Shown here in pieces: positions 16,493 through 24,807 of a DNA stretch of 64,000 nt (position 1 is the first letter of the stretch; each line of letters begins with the position of its first letter). Where the stretch lies: positions 1 through 64,000 of the forward strand of contig NZ_JAKRNE010000010.1 in assembly GCF_022347205.1 (NCBI RefSeq). Reading direction: 5' to 3'. Position numbers and translations under genes: made by a program. Source of the stretch: Corynebacterium sp. ACRPO. GTDB taxonomy: Bacteria; Actinomycetota; Actinomycetes; Mycobacteriales; Mycobacteriaceae. The notes beneath the pieces are model-generated. The model worked only from the letters and a program-made list of their open reading frames with translations, made no database searches and was not told the origin of the DNA.

Positions 16493-18058
16493 ATGGATGA
16501 AGCCACGGACTATAAGCGGCAAATTAGCCAGCTTGCTGCCCGCAATCAGAAGTTGGCGGGCTTATTAAAAGAATCGCGTGGGAAGCTCGAACAGCTTTTT
16601 GCGGAGCTTAACGCGCTAGCTGAGCCGGCATCGACCTACGGCGTTTTCTTAGGCTATTCGCCTACCCACAGCGAGGTGGGAACCACCGCGGAGGTCTACA
16701 CCAACGGCCGCGTGATGCAGCTTAAGGTTTCGCCCAATGTGGAACCGGGCAGCCTAGTGGCCGGCCAGCAGGTTCGCTTGGGCGATGGCTTCGTAGTGGT
16801 GGAAGGGTGCGCACCCGAGCGCACGGGTGAGCTCGCCACCGTGGTGGAGCGCCTGGGAGAGAGCCGCCTCATCGTGGCAAATTCCTCCGGCGAGGAAAAA
16901 GTGGTGTTGCTATCGCAGGCACTGCGCGAGGAAACCCGCGTGGCAGCAGGCGAGATAGTGTTGGTCGACCCCAAGGCCGCCATCGCGCTGGAAAAGGTGG
17001 AAAAGACGGAGGTCTCCCAGCTCTCCCTTGAGGAGGTCCCCGATGTGCGTTATGAGGACATCGGCGGGCTCGATGAGCAGATTTCCCAGATTCGCGATTC
17101 CGTGGAACTGCCGTTTATTCATCCGGACCTCTATCACCACTACGAGCTACAGCCGCCTAAGGGCGTCCTCCTTTATGGCCCGCCTGGGTGCGGTAAGACG
17201 CTTATTGCTAAGGCCGTGGCCCATTCTTTGGCGCAGCAACTGGGCAGTGATGGGCCGAGTTACTTCCTCAATATCAAGGGCCCAGAGTTGCTCAATAAGT
17301 ATGTAGGCGAGACGGAACGCCGCATCCGTCTCATCTTTGAGCGCGCTCGTGAATTAGCCCAGCTAAGTTCCGACCGTCCGGTGGTCATCTTTTTTGATGA
17401 GATGGAATCGATCTTCCGCACCCGTGGCTCAGGCGTGTCTTCGGATATGGAAACCACGGTGGTGCCGCAGCTGCTCACAGAACTTGACGGCGTGGAGAGC
17501 CTTTCCAATGTGATCGTTATTGGCGCTACCAACCGCGAGGAGCTCATCGACCCAGCCATCATGCGCCCCGGGCGGCTTGATATCAAGATCCGGGTCAACC
17601 GCCCGAATAAAGAGGGCGCCCGCGAGATCTTTGCTCGCCACTTTGCAGAATCCGTGCCGCACCAGGGCACGCTAGAGGAACTTATCGGCACTGCGGTGGA
17701 CGAGCTTTATGCCGATCGCCCCTTTGTGCAGCTGCACTTTTCCAGCGGCGAGCGCGAGGTATTGCACTACCGGGACTTCGTCTCCGGCGCGATGATTGCC
17801 AATATCCTCTCCCGCGCCAAGAAGCTGGCTATCAAGGACGAACTGCAACAGCGTGCGGGCAGTGAGCAGGGGATAGGCGGGCGCGAGGGGGGCATCGCCA
17901 AGCAGCATTTGCTCCAGGCTATCGCGACCGAGCGCGCGGAATCCGAGTACGTGCCCACCTCTACCAACCCCGAGGAGTGGACCAAGATCATCTCCCAAGA
18001 CCATGCAGGTGCCCGCGTTGAGCGGGTGGAGCTACTGACCGTTAGGAGGAGCGCATGA
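16493..18058 (+). CDS. arc: Proteasome-associated-type AAA ATPase ARC (Mpa homologue)
   Basis: A 521-residue hexameric AAA ATPase that recognises Pup-tagged proteins. An N-terminal coiled coil (about residues 5-45) binds Pup, two OB folds follow (about 50-165), then the AAA domain with Walker A GPPGCGKT near 230, Walker [10 protein letters not shown], and the second-region [19 protein letters not shown]. Mycobacterial Mpa ends in a GQYL-like tail that docks onto the 20S proteasome; this protein ends VRRSA and lacks it. That fits corynebacteria, where pupylated proteins are unfolded without a proteasome. Its stop overlaps the dop start by 4 nt. GTG at 16487 is an alternative start. Confidence 0.95.
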   Translation: MDEATDYKRQISQLAARNQKLAGLLKESRGKLEQLFAELNALAEPASTYGVFLGYSPTHSEVGTTAEVYTNGRVMQLKVSPNVEPGSLVAGQQVRLGDGFVVVEGCAPERTGELATVVERLGESRLIVANSSGEEKVVLLSQALREETRVAAGEIVLVDPKAAIALEKVEKTEVSQLSLEEVPDVRYEDIGGLDEQISQIRDSVELPFIHPDLYHHYELQPPKGVLLYGPPGCGKTLIAKAVAHSLAQQLGSDGPSYFLNIKGPELLNKYVGETERRIRLIFERARELAQLSSDRPVVIFFDEMESIFRTRGSGVSSDMETTVVPQLLTELDGVESLSNVIVIGATNREELIDPAIMRPGRLDIKIRVNRPNKEGAREIFARHFAESVPHQGTLEELIGTAVDELYADRPFVQLHFSSGEREVLHYRDFVSGAMIANILSRAKKLAIKDELQQRAGSEQGIGGREGGIAKQHLLQAIATERAESEYVPTSTNPEEWTKIISQDHAGARVERVELLTVRRSA

Positions 18059-19587
18059 GCCGCGTTGTAGGTACCGAGACCGAGTACGGCATTGCCACCC
18101 CGGAGCTGCCGGAGTATTCGCCCATCATTTCTTCCACGCACGCGGTGGTAGCGTATGCCGCGATGCACACTGGGGCGCGCTCGCGCTGGGATTTTGCCGA
18201 GGAACACCCGCTGCGCGATTCCCGCGGCTTCGATCTCAAGCGCTACCACACCGTGCCCGTGGTGGATCCCAACGCCATCGGGGTGGCCAATGTGGTCACG
18301 GCCAATGGCGCGCGCTTTTATGTCGACCACGCGCACCCAGAATATTCCGCGCCGGAATGCACTAATGCTTGGGACGCCACGCTTTACGACGCCGCAGGTG
18401 ACGCCACGCTCCTGCAAGCCGCCGCAGCCGTAGCAGGGCTCAGCGCACAAGGAAAGTCCGTGCTCGCCAACCATGACCCGTGCCCTGCCTTGCGTTTTTA
18501 TAAAAACAACGTGGACGGCAAGGGCGCGTCTTATGGCTCGCACGAGAACTATCAGTATTCTCGCGCCACGGATTTTGACACTATGGCGCAGGCACTTATC
18601 CCGTTTTTCGTGGCCCGCCAGGTAGTCATCGGCGCCGGACGCATGGGGATCGGCGAGTTTGGCGAGGAGCCGGGATTCCAGATCTCCCAGCGCGCTGACT
18701 ATATTGAGCAGGAAATCTCGCTGGAAACTACCCTTAATCGCGGCATCATCAATACCCGCGACGAGCCGCATGCGGTGCACGCAGACTTTGGGCGCCTCCA
18801 CGTCATTATTGGGGACGCGAATATGTCGCAGACCTCCACGCTGCTCAAACTAGGCATGACCTCGCTGGTGCTCGATGCGATTGAGCAGGGGGTGGACTTT
18901 AGCGATCTCCGCTTGCAGGATGCCGTGGCGGAGGTCCCGCGCGTCAGCCGCGATCTCTCCCTTCAGCATCGCCTCGAGCTTGCCGACGCCCGCCATCTCA
19001 CCGCCCTAGAAATCCTCGCTGAATATCGCGCCCGCGTAACCCCACGCACAGAAGCCGATCACAAGGTGCTTGCGGCTTGGGACGAGGCCGTAGCACTTCT
19101 GGCAAAGGACCCGATGCAGGCAGCGCACCTGTTGGATTGGGTGGCGAAGTATCGCTTGATCAAGGGCTACCTCGACCGCGGTATCGACCCGGCCGACCCA
19201 AAGCTGCGCCTGATTGACCTGCAATACGCAGAGATCGATCCTGCCAAGTCGCTACACCACGCGCTGGTGCGTAAAGGCCAGATGCGGCAGCTCTTTAGCG
19301 CTGCAGAGATTGAAGACGCCGCCAGCACCCCTCCGGAGGATACCCGCGCGTATTTCCGCGGCCGAGTGACGCAAAAATTCGGCGAAGACATCATTGCCGC
19401 GAGCTGGCAAAGCCTCACGGTGCGGTTAGGCGAGGAAACCGCGGCACCCTGGGCCACGGTTCCGATGGATGAGACCACCAGCCTGACTCGCGCCCAGTGC
19501 GAGGAGATCATCGACGCCGCACCTACGGTGGAGGATCTTCTTCAGGGACTAACTGACAGCGGTATCCAGCCCGAGTACCGTAACTAA
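18055..19587 (+). CDS. dop: Deamidase/depupylase of Pup
   Basis: A 510-residue enzyme of the carboxylate-amine/glutamine-synthetase-like fold. It converts the C-terminal Gln of Pup to Glu and also removes Pup from substrates. The ATP/Mg site begins [14 protein letters not shown]; the catalytic-region Asp lies in [14 protein letters not shown] near residue 88. [17 protein letters not shown] and the Dop loop preceding it separate it from PafA, as do [12 protein letters not shown] and [12 protein letters not shown], which the two share in related form. It starts within the end of arc (ATGA overlap) and precedes pup by 44 nt, forming one operon. Confidence 0.96.
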   Translation: MSRVVGTETEYGIATPELPEYSPIISSTHAVVAYAAMHTGARSRWDFAEEHPLRDSRGFDLKRYHTVPVVDPNAIGVANVVTANGARFYVDHAHPEYSAPECTNAWDATLYDAAGDATLLQAAAAVAGLSAQGKSVLANHDPCPALRFYKNNVDGKGASYGSHENYQYSRATDFDTMAQALIPFFVARQVVIGAGRMGIGEFGEEPGFQISQRADYIEQEISLETTLNRGIINTRDEPHAVHADFGRLHVIIGDANMSQTSTLLKLGMTSLVLDAIEQGVDFSDLRLQDAVAEVPRVSRDLSLQHRLELADARHLTALEILAEYRARVTPRTEADHKVLAAWDEAVALLAKDPMQAAHLLDWVAKYRLIKGYLDRGIDPADPKLRLIDLQYAEIDPAKSLHHALVRKGQMRQLFSAAEIEDAASTPPEDTRAYFRGRVTQKFGEDIIAASWQSLTVRLGEETAAPWATVPMDETTSLTRAQCEEIIDAAPTVEDLLQGLTDSGIQPEYRN

Positions 19588-19631
19588 TAGTCAGACATCG
19601 AGGCAGAAGCGAAGGAAAGGACGTTCATACC

Positions 19632-19823
19632 ATGTCAACCCACCAGTCGCAGGTCACCGGCGGTAACGGCGGCGATGACTCCACGGGGGAGGAAGAGTTT
19701 ACCTCCACACAGCTGAGCATCAATACTGCCGGCACCGATGAATTGCTCGATGAGATCGATGGGCTGCTAGAAAACAACGCCGAGGAATTTGTTCGTTCTT
19801 ATGTCCAAAAGGGCGGGCAGTAA
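19632..19823 (+). CDS. pup: Prokaryotic ubiquitin-like protein Pup
   Basis: A 63-residue, intrinsically disordered modifier. Its C-terminal half has the helix that docks on ARC and PafA (TDELLDEIDGLLENNAEEFV), and it ends SYVQKGGQ. The terminal Gln must be deamidated to Glu by Dop before PafA can attach it to substrate lysines. The only lysine is the one four residues from the end, so Pup self-chains could form only there. An AAGGAAAGGA site lies upstream, and its stop overlaps the pafA start by one base. Confidence 0.97.
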   Translation: MSTHQSQVTGGNGGDDSTGEEEFTSTQLSINTAGTDELLDEIDGLLENNAEEFVRSYVQKGGQ

Positions 19824-21241
19824 TGGTGGGTGACCAGCGCCCCGTCTTCGCCCGTCGCATCATGGGCATCGAGACGGAATATGGCTTAACCACCAGCGCG
19901 GGCCCAGGAGAACGCGTCCTGAGCCCTGATGAAGCGGCGCGCGTGCTTTTCCGGCCCATCGTTCAGGAACATTCTTCCTCTAATATCTTTTCCACCAACG
20001 CGAGCCGCCTGTATCTCGACGTCGGATCCCACCCCGAGGTAGCCACCGCCGAGTGCGATAGCTTGAGCCAGCTTCTGGCCTATGAATGCGCTGGCGATGC
20101 GATAGTCAACCGGCTGGGCGAACAAGCTGAACAGGCCTTTGCCGCAGATGGGCACCCGCGCGCGGTGTACCTGTTTAAGAACAACGTGGACTCGGCCGGC
20201 AATTCTTTCGGCTGCCACGAAAACTACCTCATCAGCCGCCACATGGTGCTCAAGGATTTGGGGCTGGCGCTCCTTCCGTTCCTTATTACCCGCCAGCTCA
20301 TCTGCGGCGCCGGCATGGTGCAGCCAGCTAAGGGCGACAAGCCCGCCCAATTCCTGCTCTCGCAACGCGCAGACCAAGTCTGGGAAGGCGTATCTTCTGC
20401 CACCACCCGCTCACGCCCCATCATCAATACCCGCGATGAACCACACGGCGATTCCAAGCGCTTCCGCCGCATGCACGTCATCGTGGGCGATTCCACCATG
20501 GCCGAGCCCACCATGGCCCTAAAAGTCGGTTCCACGCTGCTCATCCTGGAAATGCTGGAAGCCGGATTTGACCTACCGGAGTTCGACATCGAAAAACCCA
20601 TTCACCATATCCGCGCCATCGCGCGCGATATGACGGGCTCGACCGAACTACCGCTCGCAGGAGGGGGATCCGTCACCGCACTCGAGGTCCAGCAGCAACT
20701 ATGCCAGCGCGCAACCCAATGGCTGGAAGAACGGGAAGACGCCGGCACTCCCACCGCAGAAATGCGGCGCGTGGTGGATCTCTGGCAGCGCATGCTGCAC
20801 GCCATTGAGACTCAAGACTTCTCCGGCGTGGACAGAGAAATCGACTGGGTCATCAAATTGGGACTGCTCGAGCGCTACCGCGCACGGCTGGGTGGTCAGT
20901 GGGACCACCCCAAGCTCGCCCAGATTGATATGACCTACCACGATATCCGGCCGAGCCGCGGGCTCTTTCATGTACTGCAGCGTAAGGGACTTATTGATCG
21001 GTGGATTTCGGACGCCGACATCGAACGCGCCATGGACACCGCGCCCGCGACCACTCGCGCCGCGCTGCGCGGGCAGTTCCTGTCCGCTGCCCGTAGCCTC
21101 GGGGCCAACGTCACCGTTGACTGGACGCGCCTTAAGGTCAACCGGCCTGAGCCACGCACCGAGGAGCTCCTTGACCCCTTCGTGGCCGACGATGATCGGG
21201 TCGAGGCGTTGCTAGACTATATGCGTCTACACCACAGCTAG
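19823..21241 (+). CDS. pafA: Pup-protein ligase
   Basis: A 472-residue ATP-dependent ligase that joins the C-terminal glutamate of Pup to lysines of target proteins. The fold matches Dop. Landmarks are ARRIMGIETEYGLTTSAG (Mg/ATP glutamate), LYLDVGSHPEVATAECDS (catalytic Asp near residue 72), FKNNVDSAGNSFGCHENY, WEGVSSATTRSRPIINTRDE and the C-terminal domain VDWTRLKVNRPEPR. The ATG at 19823 overlaps the pup stop and is preferred over the internal ATG before GIETEYG, though the latter is possible. It is followed by the WYL pair pafB-pafC. Confidence 0.96.
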   Translation: MVGDQRPVFARRIMGIETEYGLTTSAGPGERVLSPDEAARVLFRPIVQEHSSSNIFSTNASRLYLDVGSHPEVATAECDSLSQLLAYECAGDAIVNRLGEQAEQAFAADGHPRAVYLFKNNVDSAGNSFGCHENYLISRHMVLKDLGLALLPFLITRQLICGAGMVQPAKGDKPAQFLLSQRADQVWEGVSSATTRSRPIINTRDEPHGDSKRFRRMHVIVGDSTMAEPTMALKVGSTLLILEMLEAGFDLPEFDIEKPIHHIRAIARDMTGSTELPLAGGGSVTALEVQQQLCQRATQWLEEREDAGTPTAEMRRVVDLWQRMLHAIETQDFSGVDREIDWVIKLGLLERYRARLGGQWDHPKLAQIDMTYHDIRPSRGLFHVLQRKGLIDRWISDADIERAMDTAPATTRAALRGQFLSAARSLGANVTVDWTRLKVNRPEPRTEELLDPFVADDDRVEALLDYMRLHHS

Positions 21242-21277
21242 AAGCATACGAGTAGCACTAGGGAGACAACACAACAC

Positions 21278-22264
21278 GTGGCAGCACACAACCCCGCGCC
21301 GAAACGGCATGATGAGGCGGTAGAAAGACTCACCAACCTCTCTTTCGCGCTACAGGGCGCCGCCAACTCCGGCGGTAGCCCTGATCGCACCGCCTCCTGG
21401 ATTCGCCGGCATGTGGCAGGATACGGCGATAAGTCAGATGAAGCCTTCGCCAAATCGCTGGCACGAGATATCGCAACCCTCCAGCGCGCCGGGGTACCTA
21501 TCGTGCATTCCGGCAGCGAAGATGGTGCGCGCTATCGCCTCGACTCGAGCAGCTACCAGCTTCCTCCGGTGGAGTTTTCCCCTGAGGAGGCCATGGTTCT
21601 AGGCATTGCAGGAGGCGTGGGTACCACCGGAGGCTTAGGCGATTTTTCCCTGTCGGGATGGACGAAGATTGCTGCTAGCGGCGCCTCCCGCAACCTCGCA
21701 GGCGCACCGGTATACACGGCGGTCAATGACATCACGCGACTCGCCCCAGAAATCATCACCGCGGTGCTCGCTGCGGTGCGCAATCAGCTGCGCATTACGT
21801 TTTCCTACCGTGCTAATCCGGCTACTGAGCCGGTACGCCGTGTCATGGACCCGTGGGGAGTGGTCAACCGAGACAGCCGCATCTACCTCGTGGGATTCGA
21901 TGTGGACCGCAACGAACCGCGCGTCTTTCGGGCCCTCCGCGTCTCTGACATCAAACGCTCGCACGATCCCGCGGAGCACACCAATCCAACTGAAGATTTG
22001 CAGGTGTTAGTAGAGCGTGCACTGCAACGAGGGGAAAAGGTGGATGCGCGCCTTGTCATCCCGGAGGGGCAGGCGCGGGAGCTTATGGATGCCGGCAAGC
22101 AGCAGCCCGACGGCACGGTGATGCTGCGCAAGGTGGATAAAGACTGGCTCGTACGCACCGCGGCTGGGTATGCGCCGGAGGTACAAGTGGTGGAACCAGC
22201 CGAAGTACGCCAGGAGGTCGTTTCCCTTTTGCGCAGGGCAGCACATCCGCAGGAAGGACGCTAG
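21278..22264 (+). CDS. pafB: WYL-domain transcriptional regulator PafB
   Basis: A 328-residue regulator that works with PafC. In mycobacteria the PafBC complex activates the LexA-independent DNA-damage response; the same role here is inferred. An N-terminal winged helix-turn-helix (about residues 5-85) is followed by the WYL domain with LRITFSYRANPATEPVRRVMDPWGVVNRDSRIYLVGFD. A C-terminal WCX-type extension follows. It begins with GTG after a GGGAGAC site and ends 2 nt before pafC, so the two are translated together. It sits directly after pafA, as in other actinobacteria. Confidence 0.92.
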   Translation: MAAHNPAPKRHDEAVERLTNLSFALQGAANSGGSPDRTASWIRRHVAGYGDKSDEAFAKSLARDIATLQRAGVPIVHSGSEDGARYRLDSSSYQLPPVEFSPEEAMVLGIAGGVGTTGGLGDFSLSGWTKIAASGASRNLAGAPVYTAVNDITRLAPEIITAVLAAVRNQLRITFSYRANPATEPVRRVMDPWGVVNRDSRIYLVGFDVDRNEPRVFRALRVSDIKRSHDPAEHTNPTEDLQVLVERALQRGEKVDARLVIPEGQARELMDAGKQQPDGTVMLRKVDKDWLVRTAAGYAPEVQVVEPAEVRQEVVSLLRRAAHPQEGR

Positions 22265-22266
22265 TC

Positions 22267-23223
22267 ATGGCTGATGGATCACAGAAGCTCCAGGCGCTCG
22301 TGCGCTCTTTGAACCTGATTCCGTACTTCAAGAATCATCCCGACAAGACGCCCATGGAAGCGGCCAAGGACTTAGGTATGGAACCCGGCGAGCTGAAGGA
22401 AGCTCTCGATCGCCTCTTTTGCTCCGGCACGGGGCGCAATACCGAAGACCTCATCGATCTCTCCTTTAGCTATCGCGATGGGGTAACCATCCATAATGAT
22501 CAAGGCTTAAGCCAGGCACTGCGGCTCACCCCAACCGAAGCCGGTGCCTTGCTTCTTACCTTGGAGTCCTTGCAGGCGATGCCAGGGCTAATCGACGCCC
22601 GCGCGGTCGAATCCGCCGCCGCTAAGCTGCGCGGCATCATGGATGAAAGAACTGTTGCCATTTATGATTCGCTATCTACTCCAGCCCCTGAAGAGACGGA
22701 TATCCAGGCGCTTTTGTCCCAGGCGGTTGATGAACGAAAGCGGATCCGGCTGCACTACTGGAGTGCTTCTTCGAATGCAGAATCCGAAAGGGTAGTGGAT
22801 CCAGCCCGCATTTTTATTGTCGATTCTGAGCCTTACTTGGCTGCGTGGGAAGAAGCTAAGCAAGCCCATCGCACCTTTCGCATAGACCGCATTAGAAGCG
22901 CATGCCTCACGGAGGAAAAGGCTCAGCCGCACCTGAAGGAACTCGACTTTGATGCCTCCTCACCCTTTAATTTGGGCGATGGAGACACCGTGCAACTAGC
23001 AATTAACCAAGAATTCACGTGGCTGGCTGAGTATTACGATATGCGTCTGGGCGAAGACCTGGGAAATGGGGAAATAGCTGCAACAATGCCTATGGGATCA
23101 GTGGATTGGCTTATTCGCTTTGCCCTTGCTCAGGCTGATAGGTTGCGGGTAGTGGCTCCTCAATCCGTGGTAAACCTCATTGCGGAGCGAGGAAACACTG
23201 CATTGAGCGGCTATACTCTGTAG
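22267..23223 (+). CDS. pafC: WYL-domain transcriptional regulator PafC
   Basis: A 318-residue partner of PafB. It has an N-terminal helix-turn-helix-like part (KLQALVRSLNLIPYF... about residues 5-80), a WYL core around KRIRLHYWSASSNAESERVVDPARIFIVDSEPYLAAW, and a C-terminal domain ending in a short helix. It is somewhat AT-richer at its 3' end than the neighbouring genes. A 96-nt gap separates it from tatA. DNA-damage signalling is inferred from mycobacterial homologues. Confidence 0.92.
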   Translation: MADGSQKLQALVRSLNLIPYFKNHPDKTPMEAAKDLGMEPGELKEALDRLFCSGTGRNTEDLIDLSFSYRDGVTIHNDQGLSQALRLTPTEAGALLLTLESLQAMPGLIDARAVESAAAKLRGIMDERTVAIYDSLSTPAPEETDIQALLSQAVDERKRIRLHYWSASSNAESERVVDPARIFIVDSEPYLAAWEEAKQAHRTFRIDRIRSACLTEEKAQPHLKELDFDASSPFNLGDGDTVQLAINQEFTWLAEYYDMRLGEDLGNGEIAATMPMGSVDWLIRFALAQADRLRVVAPQSVVNLIAERGNTALSGYTL

Positions 23224-23319
23224 CCAGTTACTTGCCCGTTTACTGCGCCTGCTCGCTGGCAAAAAGCCGGCGGTGTTGCTTTCCGGCATGCTGGTGCACT
23301 AGTTGAAAGAGGTTTCTCC

Positions 23320-23583
23320 ATGAGCCTAGGACCTATGGAAATCGGCCTGATCGTTCTTGCCATCGTCTTGCTTTTCGGTGCAAAGAAGTTGCCGGAATTG
23401 GCACGCTCTATTGGCCGTTCCGCGCGCATCTTCAAGTCTGAGGTCAATGAGATGCATTCCGAGGATGCCCAGCGTTCTCAGTCTCAAGCACAGCTGAACC
23501 AGAAGCAGCAGTCCGATGAGGAATTCTGGAACCGACCAGACATGCAGCCGGGCCAGCAGAACAACACCAATACTCAGCAGTAA
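23320..23583 (+). CDS. tatA: Twin-arginine translocase subunit TatA
   Basis: An 87-residue protein with one N-terminal membrane helix (MEIGLIVLAIVLLFGAKKLPELARSIG), the FGAKKLPE hinge, an amphipathic helix and a Gln/Asn-rich polar tail. TatA forms the pore that exports folded proteins with twin-arginine signals. Only tatA and tatC are here; a tatB would be elsewhere. A GAAAGAGG site precedes the ATG. Confidence 0.95.
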   Translation: MSLGPMEIGLIVLAIVLLFGAKKLPELARSIGRSARIFKSEVNEMHSEDAQRSQSQAQLNQKQQSDEEFWNRPDMQPGQQNNTNTQQ

Positions 23584-23604
23584 ACGCCCCTAACCTGTCG
23601 TCGC

Positions 23605-23671
23605 GCGAACACCCCTGCAGCGCGCGGATATGCACCCGCAATCCGTGCAGTAGGGAAGTGTTCGCTTCTTT
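23605..23671 (+). terminator. Possible attenuator hairpin between tatA and tatC
   Basis: GCGAACAC (23605-23612) pairs with GTGTTCGC (23658-23665), and the inner CCCTGCA faces TGCAGTAGGG. A short T-rich stretch (TTCTTT) follows. As a partial terminator it could make TatA more abundant than TatC. Inference from sequence only. Confidence 0.45.
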
Positions 23672-23691
23672 GCGTTGAAAGAGCCACACTG

Positions 23692-24786
23692 ATGTCGTCA
23701 CAGTCACAGCCTCTATCTCCCCAGAAGGCAAGCAAGAGCGTCAAGGGTAAGCTGCGCTTTTCGCGCAAGCAAAAGAACCCTACCGGGGAGATGACCTTGG
23801 TGGAGCACCTGCAGGAGCTGCGCCGTCGCATCATTATTTCCGTGTTAGCGGTTGTCGTCGGGGCCATCATTGGGTTCATTTGGTACCAACGAGCCCCATT
23901 CGGGCTGTCTCCGTTGGGCGAAATTCTACGAGAGCCGTATTGTGCGCTGCCCCCAGATAAGCGCGCCTCCTTTAGCGCGGACGGCGAGTGCCGTCTATTG
24001 GCCACCAGCCCGTTTGAAATGCTCCTATTGCGCCTGAAAGTAGGCGCTTTGGCCGGCACCGTATTGTCCTCTCCGGTGTGGCTGTACCAGGTCTGGGCCT
24101 TCGTTGTGCCTGGTCTCCATAAGAACGAGCGCCGCTACACGTTGAGCTTTGTCAGCGCCGCGGTGGGCCTATTCGTTGCCGGTGCCGTGCTGGCCTATTT
24201 CATCTTGTCCGTGGGTTTGGAATTCCTCATGGGCATCGGTGCCGAGTATCAAACAGCGGCCCTGACCGGTGAGCGATATTTCTACTTTCTCCTGGCCCTG
24301 CTGCTCATCTTTGGCATCAGCTTTGAAATCCCACTGCTTATCGTGTCCCTGAACCTGATTGGCGTGCTCGAATATGAACACGTCAAAGACAAGCGTCGCA
24401 TCATCATTGTCGTCGTGATGATTTTCGCCGCCTTCGTCACCCCAGGCCAGGATCCTTTCTCAATGGTGGTACTGGCTGGTTCACTCATCTTGCTCATCGA
24501 GATCGCATTCCAGTTCTGCCGCCTCCACGATAAGCGCATGCAGCGCGAACGCCCCGAGTGGATGGATCTCGATGATGAGACTGCTTCGCCGCTTGGCGCT
24601 GGACCAGGAGCCATCGGCGGGCCAACCCCTGTCGAAGCGCCGAGCAGAGTAAACCCTTCACCGGGACCTACTCAACCCGTTTCACAGCCAATACAACAGG
24701 CACAGCAGCAGCCACAGCAGACATGGAGCACCGGCGCCAGTGGGACTTCGTCGACCAGCGGCGGCTTTTTCGACGATGTCCTCTAG
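23692..24786 (+). CDS. tatC: Twin-arginine translocase subunit TatC
   Basis: A 364-residue membrane protein, the signal-peptide receptor of the Tat system. Six hydrophobic helices lie between about residues 40 and 280. Diagnostic segments are GEMTLVEHLQELRRRIIISV (with the conserved Glu and Arg), SSPVWLYQVWAFVVPGLHKNERRY and FAAFVTPGQDPFSMVVLA. The C-terminal ~75 residues are a Pro/Gln/Ser-rich cytoplasmic tail longer than in enteric TatC. It follows tatA after a possible attenuator and precedes the helicase by 21 nt. Confidence 0.95.
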   Translation: MSSQSQPLSPQKASKSVKGKLRFSRKQKNPTGEMTLVEHLQELRRRIIISVLAVVVGAIIGFIWYQRAPFGLSPLGEILREPYCALPPDKRASFSADGECRLLATSPFEMLLLRLKVGALAGTVLSSPVWLYQVWAFVVPGLHKNERRYTLSFVSAAVGLFVAGAVLAYFILSVGLEFLMGIGAEYQTAALTGERYFYFLLALLLIFGISFEIPLLIVSLNLIGVLEYEHVKDKRRIIIVVVMIFAAFVTPGQDPFSMVVLAGSLILLIEIAFQFCRLHDKRMQRERPEWMDLDDETASPLGAGPGAIGGPTPVEAPSRVNPSPGPTQPVSQPIQQAQQQPQQTWSTGASGTSSTSGGFFDDVL

Positions 24787-24807
24787 GCACGGGTAGCCTG
24801 GGGAGTC

